Below are positions 36,823 to 46,215 of a DNA stretch of 64,000 nucleotides, piece after piece. A model generated the notes under the pieces. It ran no database searches, had not been told where the DNA came from, and saw only the letters and a program-made list of their open reading frames with translations. Position 1 is the stretch's first letter, and each line of letters begins with the position of its first letter. A program made the translations under genes and the position numbers. This DNA is from Calothrix sp. NIES-2098 (lineage in GTDB: Bacteria; Cyanobacteriota; Cyanobacteriia; Cyanobacteriales; Nostocaceae): positions 7,195,001-7,259,000 of the forward strand of contig AP018172.1 of NCBI GenBank assembly GCA_002368175.1, read 5' to 3'.

Positions 36823-37539
36823 ATGATGAGACAAGAACCTGTAATTGCTATTAAACATCTCAATCACTACTATGGCAGAGGCGTACTCAAAAGACAGATT
36901 TTATTTGACATTAACCTAGAAATTTATCCCGGTGAAATTGTCATTATGACTGGCCCATCGGGTTCAGGTAAAACAACATTACTGAGCTTAATTGGTGGTT
37001 TACGCTCTGTACAAGAAGGTAGTTTAAAATTTTTAGGTAGAGAATTATTTGGTGCTAGCCAAAACCAATTAGTGCAAGTCCGGCGTAAAATTGGCTATAT
37101 TTTTCAAGCTCATAATTTGTTAGGTTTTTTAACCGCCAGACAAAATGTGCAAATGGCGGTAGAGTTGAATGATGAGATTGCCCAAAGTGAAGCGATCGCC
37201 AAATCAGAAGCCATGCTTGGAGCAGTTGGCTTAGAACAAAGAATTAACTACTATCCAGACAATCTTTCTGGAGGACAAAAACAAAGAATTGCGATCGCGA
37301 GGGCTTTGGTGAATCATCCCCCGCTAGTACTTGCAGATGAACCTACAGCAGCTTTAGACAAACAATCTGGACGCGATGTGGTAGAAATAATGCAAACTCT
37401 TGCCAAAGAGCAAGGAACTTCTATCTTGTTAGTAACTCATGACAACCGGATTTTAGATATAGCCGATCGCATTGTAGAAATGGAAGATGGTCTTTTGACC
37501 CGTGATTCCCAAGGTATGGTGAAAAACCATAACTTATAA
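36823..37539 (+). CDS. devA: DevA-type ABC exporter ATP-binding protein
   Basis: A 238-residue ATPase subunit. Walker A GPSGSGKT is at residues 44-51, the Q-loop in IFQAHNLLGFLTA, the ABC signature LSGGQKQR near 147-154, Walker B VLADEPTAALD, and the H-loop in VTHD. The N-terminal IAIKHLNHYYGRG.LKRQIL is typical of DevA. It energises the devB-devC exporter immediately upstream, with the gene order B-C-A of the heterocyst glycolipid system. Two ATG codons are adjacent; the first is taken. Confidence 0.93.
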   Translation: MMRQEPVIAIKHLNHYYGRGVLKRQILFDINLEIYPGEIVIMTGPSGSGKTTLLSLIGGLRSVQEGSLKFLGRELFGASQNQLVQVRRKIGYIFQAHNLLGFLTARQNVQMAVELNDEIAQSEAIAKSEAMLGAVGLEQRINYYPDNLSGGQKQRIAIARALVNHPPLVLADEPTAALDKQSGRDVVEIMQTLAKEQGTSILLVTHDNRILDIADRIVEMEDGLLTRDSQGMVKNHNL

Positions 37540-37586
37540 AAATGATAGAAAGCACCCTAAAACCCTAATAATTATTTAGCAAAGCC

Positions 37587-38408
37587 TTATTTTTTAAATA
37601 AAGATTGCTGTAAATTTTTTGGGGAATTAGGTTGGCGACTAGTACGGAATGTCACATTTACACCTTCATTTGATTGTTCCAGTACCAAAAGCGGAGTAGG
37701 CTTGGCTTTTTGATCCCAATGCATATGAGCCACACGCCCTTGAATTGTTGGTTGCCAAGTATCTTCATCTTCTGTGGGACTTAGGTAAGTTTCGATACAG
37801 TCAATAATTTGGCTAATAGTGGCAGAAGTCGCTTGTGTAGGTAACTTCATCAAGCGAATTTGAATGCGAAATAGTACTCGCTTGGCAATGTTTGGCGGAG
37901 TACCAGTTTCATACTCGACATCAAAAATTTCATCCACCTGCCGTCCAGTATTGCTAGCAATCCCTACTTGTCCCTGTTGGGATTGACTTGGACGCAAAGC
38001 TTGAGAAATTTTGTCTTTAACCTTAACTTTCATTTGGTTAACGATCGCAAAATGAAATACTTCCTCTGACATCCGCATCCGCAGATAATCCAAGTTAAAG
38101 TCCCGTGAGTTAACCAAATCGGGATTGGTTTCCATTTTGCGAATTGTTTCCAGCGCTAACTTAAACTTTTTCTCTAGTTCCCGCGCCCGGAATTGTTCAA
38201 ACTTGAGTTTTTTCTCCAGCTGAGTCATCAAAACCCTGCCATAAACGATTACAGCAATCAGCGCTAAAGCCAGTCCTCCAGCCCCTAAAACTAATACAGG
38301 AGGTGTTTCTGGTGTACTTGCTTGTACTTCTTGAGATGCCTTTTTAGTCTTGGGCAATTCAGCAATAAATATCGAATTTGACATACTTGGCAAACAGAAT
38401 AACTTCAT
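37587..38408 (-). CDS. Membrane-anchored coiled-coil protein of unknown function
   Basis: A 273-residue protein with one membrane helix at about residues 36-62, a short coiled coil after it (VLMTQLEKKLKFEQFRARELEKKF), then a soluble alpha/beta domain (EEVFHFAIVNQMKVKVKDKI, RVLFRIQIRLMKLPTQ, IIDCIETYL). No family is recognised; it looks like a conserved cyanobacterial protein. The start is uncertain: ATG 38384 (MSNSIFIAELP) is a good alternative. It is convergent with devA and divergent from the HAD gene. Confidence 0.6.
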   Translation of the reverse strand: MKLFCLPSMSNSIFIAELPKTKKASQEVQASTPETPPVLVLGAGGLALALIAVIVYGRVLMTQLEKKLKFEQFRARELEKKFKLALETIRKMETNPDLVNSRDFNLDYLRMRMSEEVFHFAIVNQMKVKVKDKISQALRPSQSQQGQVGIASNTGRQVDEIFDVEYETGTPPNIAKRVLFRIQIRLMKLPTQATSATISQIIDCIETYLSPTEDEDTWQPTIQGRVAHMHWDQKAKPTPLLVLEQSNEGVNVTFRTSRQPNSPKNLQQSLFKK

Positions 38409-38489
38409 TCCTGATTTTTAGGATGCCCAAATTTTGCTGGCTATTTTGCGGTATTATTACTGTTTTTTACAGCTTTCGCGAAATCGTAT

Positions 38490-39299
38490 ATGTACAGACA
38501 CCTTAGCCATTCGGGTGAAGGATTTACAAACCTCCTACCTCTATCTCAAGCCGACTCAAATTGCTGGAACAATATTCGACTGGTTGCTACAGATATGGAT
38601 GGCACTTTAACCAGAAACGGAAAATTTACAACTAAATTGCTGCAAGCTTTAGAAAATTTAGCAGCAGCAGAAATTAAAGTAATCATTGTTACAGGACGTT
38701 CTGCTGGCTGGGTAAGTGGATTAAATAGTTTAATGCCTGTAGCGGGTGCTGTGGCAGAAAACGGAGGTCTATTCTATATGGCTGGAAGCGATCGCCCAAT
38801 AGCCTTAACACCCATTCCCAACTTAGCTAACCATCGTCAACATTTAGCCGCAACTTTTAAAGAATTACAAAGTAAATTTCCGCAAATCCAGGAATCTGCT
38901 GATAATCATTTTCGGATTACCGACTGGACTTTTGATGTAGCTTCATTAACTCCCACTGAATTACAAACTCTCAGCCGTCTCTGTCAAGATCTGGGATGGG
39001 GATTTACTTATAGTAATGTGCAATGCCACATTAAACCCCAAGCTCAAGATAAAGCTATTGGGTTATTGCAGGTATTGCAGCAATATTGGCCGCAATACTC
39101 ATTAGAACAGGTGGTGACAGTAGGCGATAGCCCCAATGATGAAAGTTTATTTAATCGCCGTTATTTTCCCATATCTGTAGGTGTAGCAAATGTTTTGGAA
39201 TATGCCAATCAGCTACAGCATCAACCAGCTTATGTTACTTCTGCTAGAGAAGCTGAGGGTTTTTGTGAGTTATCAAACTGTCTTGTTCTACCTGCTTAA
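38490..39299 (+). CDS. HAD-superfamily phosphatase (Cof/SPP-like)
   Basis: A 269-residue haloacid dehalogenase-type hydrolase with motif I DMDGTLTRNG (catalytic Asp pair, about residues 34-37), motif II IVTGRSAGW, a Lys-containing motif III in HIKPQAQDKAIG, and motif IV VTVGDSPNDESLF. The cap domain in the middle is of the Cof/sucrose-phosphatase type. Substrates of such enzymes are sugar or nucleotide phosphates; the exact one is not clear. Its 3' end overlaps the end of the convergent GT2 gene by 12 bases. Confidence 0.85.
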   Translation: MYRHLSHSGEGFTNLLPLSQADSNCWNNIRLVATDMDGTLTRNGKFTTKLLQALENLAAAEIKVIIVTGRSAGWVSGLNSLMPVAGAVAENGGLFYMAGSDRPIALTPIPNLANHRQHLAATFKELQSKFPQIQESADNHFRITDWTFDVASLTPTELQTLSRLCQDLGWGFTYSNVQCHIKPQAQDKAIGLLQVLQQYWPQYSLEQVVTVGDSPNDESLFNRRYFPISVGVANVLEYANQLQHQPAYVTSAREAEGFCELSNCLVLPA

Positions 39300-40229
39300 T
39301 TGAAGATCGCTGAAACTACGAACTTGATAGTGCAATTCAGTAAGAATTATTTTCAAAACTGCTACTATTATTAACCGTCTTTCCCGCAAAATAGATGGAT
39401 CGTATTTCACAAAATTCCAGAAAAATTGCGCTGCAATCCAGCTTTTATTTTTAGCTGGGGGTGTTTCTAGAGCTTTAAAAGTTAGGTATTGATAGAATCG
39501 CGCTAGGGTATACTTTTTCCAGTGCTGTAAAGAGGCTGCTTTTGGATGAGCAAACGCACGTTCAATTACTTTTAAAGATTCAACTTCTTGTTTTTTAAAG
39601 TTGCTAGACATTGAGCTTGCAGATATTCGATATAGTATTTGTACTTGTGGAACTACTACAAACTCATAGCTGTCTGCCAAGCGTAACCACATATCCCAAT
39701 CTTCTGCGGCTCTAAGTGACTCGTCAAAATTCCCAACTTTCGTAAAAGCTTCTTTGCGAATCAAAGGATTAGAGCCATTTTCTAAAAAGTTAGATAGTAG
39801 CAGCTTAGTGTAAGCATCTCCTGTGACTTTAGCTCGCGCTCCAGTTCTCACAAAGTTATCATCAGCATCAATAAAATCAGTCCAACTATAAGCTAAAGCA
39901 GCATTTTCATGAGCTAATAATGCCTGCATCTGGCTTTCTAATTTATCAGATGTCCAAAGATCGTCGGCATCAATAAAAGAGACAAAATCACAAGCTGCGA
40001 GTGATAAACCTCGATTACGGCTAGCAGATAAACCAGCGTTTGGATAGGAAAATATTTTTAATCTAGAGTCAGAAATACTTTTAACAATCTCTTCTGTAGA
40101 ATCTGTTGAACCATCATTAATTACTATAATTTCTAAATCGCTAAGACTTTGATTTAAAACAGATTCAATAGTCTTTTTGATGGTTTTCTCACCATTGTAG
40201 ACAGGAATAATTACAGATACTATTGACAT
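39288..40229 (-). CDS. GT2 glycosyltransferase paralogous to hps GTs
   Basis: A 313-residue family-2 glycosyltransferase with VSVIIPVYNGEKTIKKTIES, VINDGSTDST, DADDLW and AEDWDMWLRLA. It closely resembles the GT halves at 15206-16192 and 16324-17802 (shared FLENGSNPLI, YSWT.ID and ILYR.S..SMS motifs). It is 23 kb away, on the opposite strand and without pseudopilin neighbours, so it is probably a dispersed duplicate. Its product may join the same or a related polysaccharide pathway. Confidence 0.83.
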   Translation of the reverse strand: MSIVSVIIPVYNGEKTIKKTIESVLNQSLSDLEIIVINDGSTDSTEEIVKSISDSRLKIFSYPNAGLSASRNRGLSLAACDFVSFIDADDLWTSDKLESQMQALLAHENAALAYSWTDFIDADDNFVRTGARAKVTGDAYTKLLLSNFLENGSNPLIRKEAFTKVGNFDESLRAAEDWDMWLRLADSYEFVVVPQVQILYRISASSMSSNFKKQEVESLKVIERAFAHPKAASLQHWKKYTLARFYQYLTFKALETPPAKNKSWIAAQFFWNFVKYDPSILRERRLIIVAVLKIILTELHYQVRSFSDLQLSR

Positions 40230-40716
40230 ATTATCTTGACTTTAGATTGTTTATTTTTTTATAAAATTGTGCTTGAATTCTGGAAAATCAATGTGTTCTA
40301 AAAAATTAGAATTAGTCTCAATTTTTTACAGCGATCGCAAATAACATATTTTTCAGATAAATGAAGTATATGCTAGTGACAATGTACGTCAAACCGTGTT
40401 TACCTCACTTAAATATGTTCCATTTTATTGGAAAAGTAATGTAGTGACTAGATATTTTAGTGAGGTTCATGTAAATATTACATTTCACACTTACAATTTA
40501 GGTGAAATCTTAGCGATCGCTAAAATACTGTAGGGCTTGGACAATAATACTTAAGTGAATATTCAGATAAAAGTTTATAAATTTAGCTTGTTGCTTTATA
40601 AGATTTTTCTCATAAAAAAGAATAAATAACAAAGAAAACCCGGCTATTCAAAAGGGTTTAGCAGGACTAAACCCTTACGAACAATCTATCTGTATGTGGA
40701 TTTTTGGGAATTGCAA
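40230..40716. other. Gene-free region between GT2 gene and clpB
   Basis: About 490 AT-rich bases without a gene, with one GCGATCGC near 40331 and another near 40514. It contains the clpB terminator at 40653-40677. It presumably also holds the GT2 gene promoter. Confidence 0.55.
40653..40677 (-). terminator. Rho-independent terminator of clpB
   Basis: A perfect 10-base-pair stem AAGGGTTTAG / CTAAACCCTT with a 5-base loop lies 40 bases after the clpB stop and is followed on the minus strand by TTTTG. Confidence 0.8.
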
Positions 40717-43386
40717 TTACAGATCGGGTGAAGGCTCTAATAACTGAACGGTAGTCTGTGCTGCTGATACTTTCATGGTTACTTTTTTACTAAAAGTCAA
40801 TCCAGTTTCGCCTTTGTCAATGAGAATTGTGTCTCCAGAAATAAAGGTGTTCTCTAGTAACTTAGTGGCGATGGGGTTTTCTACTTCGCGCTGAATTGCT
40901 CGTTTCAGGGGGCGTGCGCCATAAACTGGGTCATAGCCTGTTTCTACTAGGTAATCACAAGCAGATGCGGAAATATCAAAGAAGATTTTTTGTTCTTTGA
41001 GGAGATTTTCGACACGCTTGAGTTGAATGCGGATAATATGACGCATCTCCGAACGACTGAGGGTATGGAAGATCACAGTTTCATCCACGCGGTTTAGGAA
41101 TTCTGGGCGAAAATGCGATCGCAAGGCGTCTGTCACCCGATTTTGCATCATTTCATACTTGGAGTCATCACCAGATATATCAAGGATGTGCTCGCTACCG
41201 ATATTGCTGGTCATGACAATCACAGTATTGCGAAAATCTACTGTTCTGCCTTGAGAATCAGTAATTCTTCCATCATCTAATACTTGCAGTAAAATATTGA
41301 AGACATCGGGGTGAGCTTTTTCGACTTCATCCAATAACACTACAGAGTAGGGATGACGGCGAATTGCTTCGGAAAGTTGACCGCCTTCTTCATAGCCAAT
41401 ATACCCTGGAGGCGCACCTACCAATCGGGAAACCGAGTGTTTTTCCATATACTCGGACATATCCAAGCGTACCAAGGCATCGTCAGAATCAAAGAGAAAC
41501 TGCGCTAAAGCACGAGCGAGTTCAGTTTTACCTACGCCTGTCGGCCCCATGAATAAAAATGACCCGATAGGACGGTTAGGATCTTTCATCCCTGCCCTTG
41601 CACGACGAATTGCTGCTGCTACTGCTGTTACCGCTTCTTGTTGCCCGATGACTCGTTGATGCAAATGATGCTCTAGTTGCAGTAATTTTTGCCGTTCCGA
41701 TTCCATCAGGCGATTCACAGGGATTCCTGTCCACTTGGCGACAATTTCCGCGATATCGGCTTCTGTGACTTGTTCTCTCAGCAGAGTCGCACCTGTACTT
41801 TGAATTTTTAAAAGTTGTGCTTCTTTGGCTTCGCGATCGCGTTGAACTCCCTCCAATTTGCCATACTTCAATTGAGCAGCTTTGTTGAGGTCATAGTCCC
41901 GTTCTGCTTGCTCAATTTGTACTCTCAAAGCATCTTCTTCTTTCTTTAAGGCACTGATAGCTTCTAATAGCTGCTTTTCACCTTGCCATTGATCGTTAAA
42001 TTTTTGTTGTTTGGCTGTCAAAGAGGTAATTTCTTCCTCTATACGTTGCAAACGTTCCTTAGTTTGGGGCGTACCTTTATCTTCTCCCGCCAATGACAGC
42101 TTTTCCATTTCTAATTGCATCAGGCGGCGGTCAATAGTTTCGAGTTCCGCAGGTTTGGAGGTAATCTCCATTTTCAGCTGGGCTGCGGCTTCATCTACTA
42201 AGTCAATCGCTTTATCTGGCAAAAAGCGGTCAGAAATATAGCGTGCTGATAGTGTTGCTGCGGCTACTAATGCGGAATCAGAAATTTTGACGTTGTGATG
42301 CACCTCGTAACGTTCTTTTAATCCCCGCAGAATCGAAATCGTATTTTCTACAGTGGGTTGATCGACAAATACTTGCTGAAAACGCCGTTCTAAAGCAGCG
42401 TCTTTCTCAATGTGTTTGCGGAACTCATCTAAGGTAGTCGCCCCAATGCAGCGCAACTCACCCCGTGCCAACATGGGTTTGAGCAAATTCCCTGCATCCA
42501 TTGCCCCTTGCTGATTGGAACCTGTACCCACAACGGTGTGCAGTTCGTCAATAAATAAAACTATTTGACCGTTTGATTCCGTAACTTCTCGGAGAACAGC
42601 TTTTAAGCGGTCTTCAAATTCACCTCGGTATTTAGCCCCAGCAATTAAACTCCCAATATCTAACGAGATTAGCTGACGGTTTTTCAGCGATTCGGGAACA
42701 TCACCATTTACCATACGTTGCGCCAAAGCTTCTGCGATCGCAGTTTTACCGACCCCAGGCTCGCCAATCAATACGGGGTTATTTTTACTACGACGAGATA
42801 ATACCTGGATTACCCGACGAATTTCGTCATCTCGCCCAATTACGGGATCGAGTTTTCCAGCCTTAGCCTGTTCTGTCAAGTCTCTGCCAAATTTCTGCAA
42901 AGCTTCATAGCGAGACTCAGGATTTTGATCGGTAACTTTTTGGCTACCGCGCACAGTTTTGGTTGCAGCCTCTAGCTTACTATTATCAACATTCAAACCT
43001 TTAAACAGCCGCCGCCCGATGCGGTCATCGTCAGCAAAAGCGAGGAGTATATGTTCTACAGAGATATAAGCATCTTTCATCCGCACTCGATTTTCCTCGG
43101 CGCGATCGAGTAGAACGTCCAAACTGCGACCTAAGTAGAGTTGATCGCTTTTCCCAACTTTCGGCTGACGTTGGGTAAAGGCTTCGAGTTGCTGTTGCAA
43201 GCGTTGTGGATCGACCTCAGATCTAGCGAGAATACGGATTGCTAGGCTAGTAGGTTCTTCTAAAAGAGCAATAATTAAATGTTCAACATCTAGTTGCTGC
43301 TGTTGATAAGCACGAACTATATCCTGAGATTTGACAATCGCTTCCCAGGCTTTATCAGTAAATTTATTGGGATCTGTAGGTTGCAT
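40717..43386 (-). CDS. clpB: ATP-dependent disaggregase ClpB
   Basis: A Hsp100 chaperone that dissolves protein aggregates together with DnaK. The 889 residues comprise an N domain (1-about 150), the first AAA+ module with Walker A GEPGVGKT (208-215) and Walker B VLFIDELHTV, a long coiled-coil middle domain (about 410-530), and the second AAA+ module with GPTGVGKT (about 612) and VVLLDEVEKAHPD, ending in the D2-small domain (GYDPVYGARPLKRAIQREVENPIA). The C-terminus is slightly longer than usual. No CIRCE element was seen upstream. Whether it is ClpB1 or ClpB2 is not decided. Confidence 0.97.
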   Translation of the reverse strand: MQPTDPNKFTDKAWEAIVKSQDIVRAYQQQQLDVEHLIIALLEEPTSLAIRILARSEVDPQRLQQQLEAFTQRQPKVGKSDQLYLGRSLDVLLDRAEENRVRMKDAYISVEHILLAFADDDRIGRRLFKGLNVDNSKLEAATKTVRGSQKVTDQNPESRYEALQKFGRDLTEQAKAGKLDPVIGRDDEIRRVIQVLSRRSKNNPVLIGEPGVGKTAIAEALAQRMVNGDVPESLKNRQLISLDIGSLIAGAKYRGEFEDRLKAVLREVTESNGQIVLFIDELHTVVGTGSNQQGAMDAGNLLKPMLARGELRCIGATTLDEFRKHIEKDAALERRFQQVFVDQPTVENTISILRGLKERYEVHHNVKISDSALVAAATLSARYISDRFLPDKAIDLVDEAAAQLKMEITSKPAELETIDRRLMQLEMEKLSLAGEDKGTPQTKERLQRIEEEITSLTAKQQKFNDQWQGEKQLLEAISALKKEEDALRVQIEQAERDYDLNKAAQLKYGKLEGVQRDREAKEAQLLKIQSTGATLLREQVTEADIAEIVAKWTGIPVNRLMESERQKLLQLEHHLHQRVIGQQEAVTAVAAAIRRARAGMKDPNRPIGSFLFMGPTGVGKTELARALAQFLFDSDDALVRLDMSEYMEKHSVSRLVGAPPGYIGYEEGGQLSEAIRRHPYSVVLLDEVEKAHPDVFNILLQVLDDGRITDSQGRTVDFRNTVIVMTSNIGSEHILDISGDDSKYEMMQNRVTDALRSHFRPEFLNRVDETVIFHTLSRSEMRHIIRIQLKRVENLLKEQKIFFDISASACDYLVETGYDPVYGARPLKRAIQREVENPIATKLLENTFISGDTILIDKGETGLTFSKKVTMKVSAAQTTVQLLEPSPDL

Positions 43387-44053
43387 ATTTAGAATTTTCG
43401 AGTTGGTATTTCAGATTTAGGAGCGACGGGAAGGGTTTCCTAGCTTGTAACAAGTGGGTGTTTTAGTGTATAAATCGGCCATTAGGGAGGATTTTAGACA
43501 TAAAAGGTGCAATATCAATAGCGATGTACTTATTGCCCTAGCCTATAAGAAAAATTGTGCTACTCCATACTTCATAAATAGCTTTCACTCCCCAATTAAA
43601 CATCCAAACATCATTGACATATATTCGCGTGTATCTGAAGTTGCAATTTAAACTTGGTAATTGATTTTAGTCCAATGGATTACCTATTTTGTGACATCCT
43701 TCTACAAGTCATGCTATCGCATACTGTGTAGGCCACTCACCATGCTTTTAATCCTTAAATGGCTATAAGAAGCTATGAAAAGCAGATTAGCTAATCAATT
43801 TTTAAATGAACTTGCTAATAGATAAATCTTTCAGTTCTACATAAAAGTATTGATGGTTGAATTTGATTGCTACTCCGTAAATTGGCTTTTTTGAGATGAC
43901 TAAGTAAGAGCAAATACTTCTCAATTATTGTGAGCGATCGCAATGCCTGAGTCACATAGTCTATTGACTGAAAATCAGATGAAGGAGGAAAATTAAGTTT
44001 TAGCCCCAGACATTGCTTAACGCTCAACTGTAGTACCTGTTTTTTCTAGATGA
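43387..44053. other. Gene-free region between clpB and gloA
   Basis: About 670 bases. Two short frames (43454-43651 plus, 43815-44027 minus) have no coding character or ribosome site. Nothing else was recognised; the clpB promoter is presumably in the first 100-150 bases. Confidence 0.5.
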
Positions 44054-44488
44054 TTACTGAGTTACCAGTTGTTGTGATTCCTGTTTTGTCTCTATTCCTT
44101 GAGTACCCAATTGAATCAGTTCAATTTTATACCCGTCCGGATCTTCCACAAATGCAATTACGGTAGTACCGTGTTTCATTGGCCCTGGTTCCCGCACTAC
44201 CTTACCGCCACGATTTCTGATTGCTTCACAGGTGGCATAAATATCATCAACACCAATGGCAATATGACCATAGGCATTACCTAATTCGTACTTTTCTACC
44301 CCCCAGTTGTAAGTTAGTTCTAGAACTGTATGGTCGCTTTCGTCACCATAGCCAACAAAAGCTAGAGTAAATTTTCCATCTGGATAATCTTTTCGACGCA
44401 GCAATTTCATTCCCAGGACATCACTGTAGAATTTCAAGGACTCTTCAAGATTGCCGACCCGTAGCATTGTATGAAGTAAGCGCATCAT
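44054..44488 (-). CDS. gloA: Lactoylglutathione lyase (glyoxalase I)
   Basis: A 144-residue metalloenzyme converting the methylglyoxal-glutathione hemithioacetal to S-lactoylglutathione. It contains the paired beta-alpha-beta modules with metal ligands His in RLLHTMLRVGNLEESL, Glu in TVLELTYNWG, His in YGHIAIGVDD and Glu in YKIELIQ. The short length fits the Ni/Co-dependent bacterial type. Two adjacent Met codons mark the start. Detoxification of methylglyoxal is the expected role; it is upstream of and divergent from eno. Confidence 0.94.
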   Translation of the reverse strand: MMRLLHTMLRVGNLEESLKFYSDVLGMKLLRRKDYPDGKFTLAFVGYGDESDHTVLELTYNWGVEKYELGNAYGHIAIGVDDIYATCEAIRNRGGKVVREPGPMKHGTTVIAFVEDPDGYKIELIQLGTQGIETKQESQQLVTQ

Positions 44489-44555
44489 TTAACTCCTGAT
44501 AGTTTCTTTACCGATTTTAAATTGGGAGTGGTGATAAGGACTGGCCACTGGGAAA

Positions 44556-44640
44556 GGAAAAGAGGCAGGGAGCAGGGGGAGAAATGGGACAAGGGAGACA
44601 AGGGAGAAATAACCAATGCCTATTAACCAATAACCATTGA
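44556..44640. repeat. Purine-rich degenerate tandem repeat
   Basis: GGCAGGGAGCAGGGGGAG-like sequence followed by AAGGGAGACAAGGGAGA and CCAATGCC/ACCAATAACCA pieces. This type of low-complexity repeat is frequent between genes of Nostocales; a similar one follows eno at 46107-46215. Confidence 0.6.
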
Positions 44641-44813
44641 CTCTTGACAAATTCCCAATTGTAAATCAGTTGACGTAATCGCTGGAAATATTCTTTAATC
44701 TCAACCTACAGCGTCCCTTAAAAGCCTATGCTAGCGATTGGGTTAAGCGACTTGACTGTATGCGATCGCTCTAAGAACGCAATTCTCACAAGGAAACAAA
44801 GGATCGACCACAC

Positions 44814-46103
44814 ATGAGTACAATTCTAGATTCTGCCATTGAGGCGATTGTTGCTCGCGAAATTCTCGACTCGCGGGGTAGACCTACAGTTGAAGCAGAA
44901 GTACATTTGCTCAACGGTGCTGTAGGACTGGCACAGGTTCCCAGTGGTGCTTCGACCGGCACTTTTGAAGCACATGAACTGCGAGATAAAGATAAAGGCC
45001 GTTACGGGGGTAAGGGAGTACTTAAAGCAGTACAAAACGTCCAAGAGGTCATCGCTCCCAATTTATTAAACTTTGATGCTCTCAACCAAGAATTGCTAGA
45101 TCGCACGATGATTGCCTTGGATGGTTCGGCAAACAAATCTCATTTGGGTGCAAATGCAATTTTGGCGGTTTCTTTAGCAGCAGCCAAAGCCGGTGCTGAG
45201 TCTCTGGGGCTGCCCTTATATCGCTATTTGGGCGGGCCTTTAGCAAATTTGTTGCCAGTGCCTTTGATGAACGTGATTAACGGTGGTGCCCATGCTGCTA
45301 ACAACGTCGATTTTCAAGAGTTTATGATTGTCCCAGTTGGGGCATCTTCCTTCCAGGAAGCATTGCGCTGGGGTGCTGAGGTGTTTGCTACCCTGAGCGA
45401 AGTACTGGCTGATAAAGGCTTGTTGACTGGTGTAGGCGATGAAGGCGGCTTTGCCCCTAACTTAGAGTCCAATCAGGTAGCTTTAGAATTACTCGTTGCT
45501 GCCATTGAGAAAGCTGGTTATCAGCCAGGGGAACAAGTAGCTTTAGCGTTGGATGTGGCCGCTAGTGAGTTTTACAAGGATGGACAGTATGTTTACGATG
45601 GTAAACCCCACGCACCCACAGAATTTATTGATTATTTAGCCAAGTTAGTTGACCAATACCCGATTGTCTCGATTGAGGATGGCTTGCATGAGGAAGATTG
45701 GGAAAATTGGCAATTGCTCACCCAGAAACTTGGTTCGCGAGTGCAGTTGGTAGGCGATGACTTGTTTGTCACTAACGCCAACCGCTTGCAAAAGGGAATT
45801 GAGCAAAAAGCTGGCAACGCCATTTTGATTAAACTCAATCAAATTGGTTCCTTGACCGAAACTTTGGAAACAATTGACTTAGCGACTCGCAGCAGTTTCC
45901 GATCGGTCATTAGCCATCGTTCTGGTGAAACGGAAGATACAACGATCGCGGATTTAGCTGTAGCTACCCGTGCCGGTCAAATCAAAACTGGTTCTTTATG
46001 TCGTAGCGAACGGGTGGCAAAATACAATCGCTTGCTACGCATTGAACATGAACTAGGCGATCGCGCCCTATATGCTGGCGCAGTTGGTTTAGGGCCGAAG
46101 TAG
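44814..46103 (+). CDS. eno: Enolase (phosphopyruvate hydratase)
   Basis: A glycolytic enzyme interconverting 2-phosphoglycerate and phosphoenolpyruvate. The 429 residues contain AREILDSRGRPTVE, the GASTG loop, GGAHAANNVDFQEFM, Mg ligands in ALDVAASEFY and SIEDGLHEEDW, GDDLFVTN, and the signature SHRSGETEDTTIADLAVA. It is a complete, standard bacterial enolase. A possible ribosome site (AAAGGAT, about 44798) precedes the ATG. Confidence 0.98.
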   Translation: MSTILDSAIEAIVAREILDSRGRPTVEAEVHLLNGAVGLAQVPSGASTGTFEAHELRDKDKGRYGGKGVLKAVQNVQEVIAPNLLNFDALNQELLDRTMIALDGSANKSHLGANAILAVSLAAAKAGAESLGLPLYRYLGGPLANLLPVPLMNVINGGAHAANNVDFQEFMIVPVGASSFQEALRWGAEVFATLSEVLADKGLLTGVGDEGGFAPNLESNQVALELLVAAIEKAGYQPGEQVALALDVAASEFYKDGQYVYDGKPHAPTEFIDYLAKLVDQYPIVSIEDGLHEEDWENWQLLTQKLGSRVQLVGDDLFVTNANRLQKGIEQKAGNAILIKLNQIGSLTETLETIDLATRSSFRSVISHRSGETEDTTIADLAVATRAGQIKTGSLCRSERVAKYNRLLRIEHELGDRALYAGAVGLGPK

Positions 46104-46106
46104 AGG

Positions 46107-46215
46107 CTGGGGGTAGGGAAGAGGCAGGAGGCAGAGGGCAGGAAGCAGGGTGAGGAAGAAATAACTATTCCCTATTCTCTTCTTTACCCAATGCCCCATG
46201 CCCAATGCCCATCTA
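46107..46215. repeat. Purine-rich and CCCAATGCCC degenerate repeats
   Basis: GGCAGGAGGCAGAGGGCAGG is followed by CCCAATGCCCCATGCCCAAT, a tandem of about 8-10 base units, between convergent eno and argC. It is the same family as the repeat at 44556-44640. Confidence 0.65.

Noticed and set aside
43815..44027. A 70-codon minus-strand frame starting with TTG near gloA
   Set aside because: TTG start without ribosome site, no motif and biased AT-rich composition.
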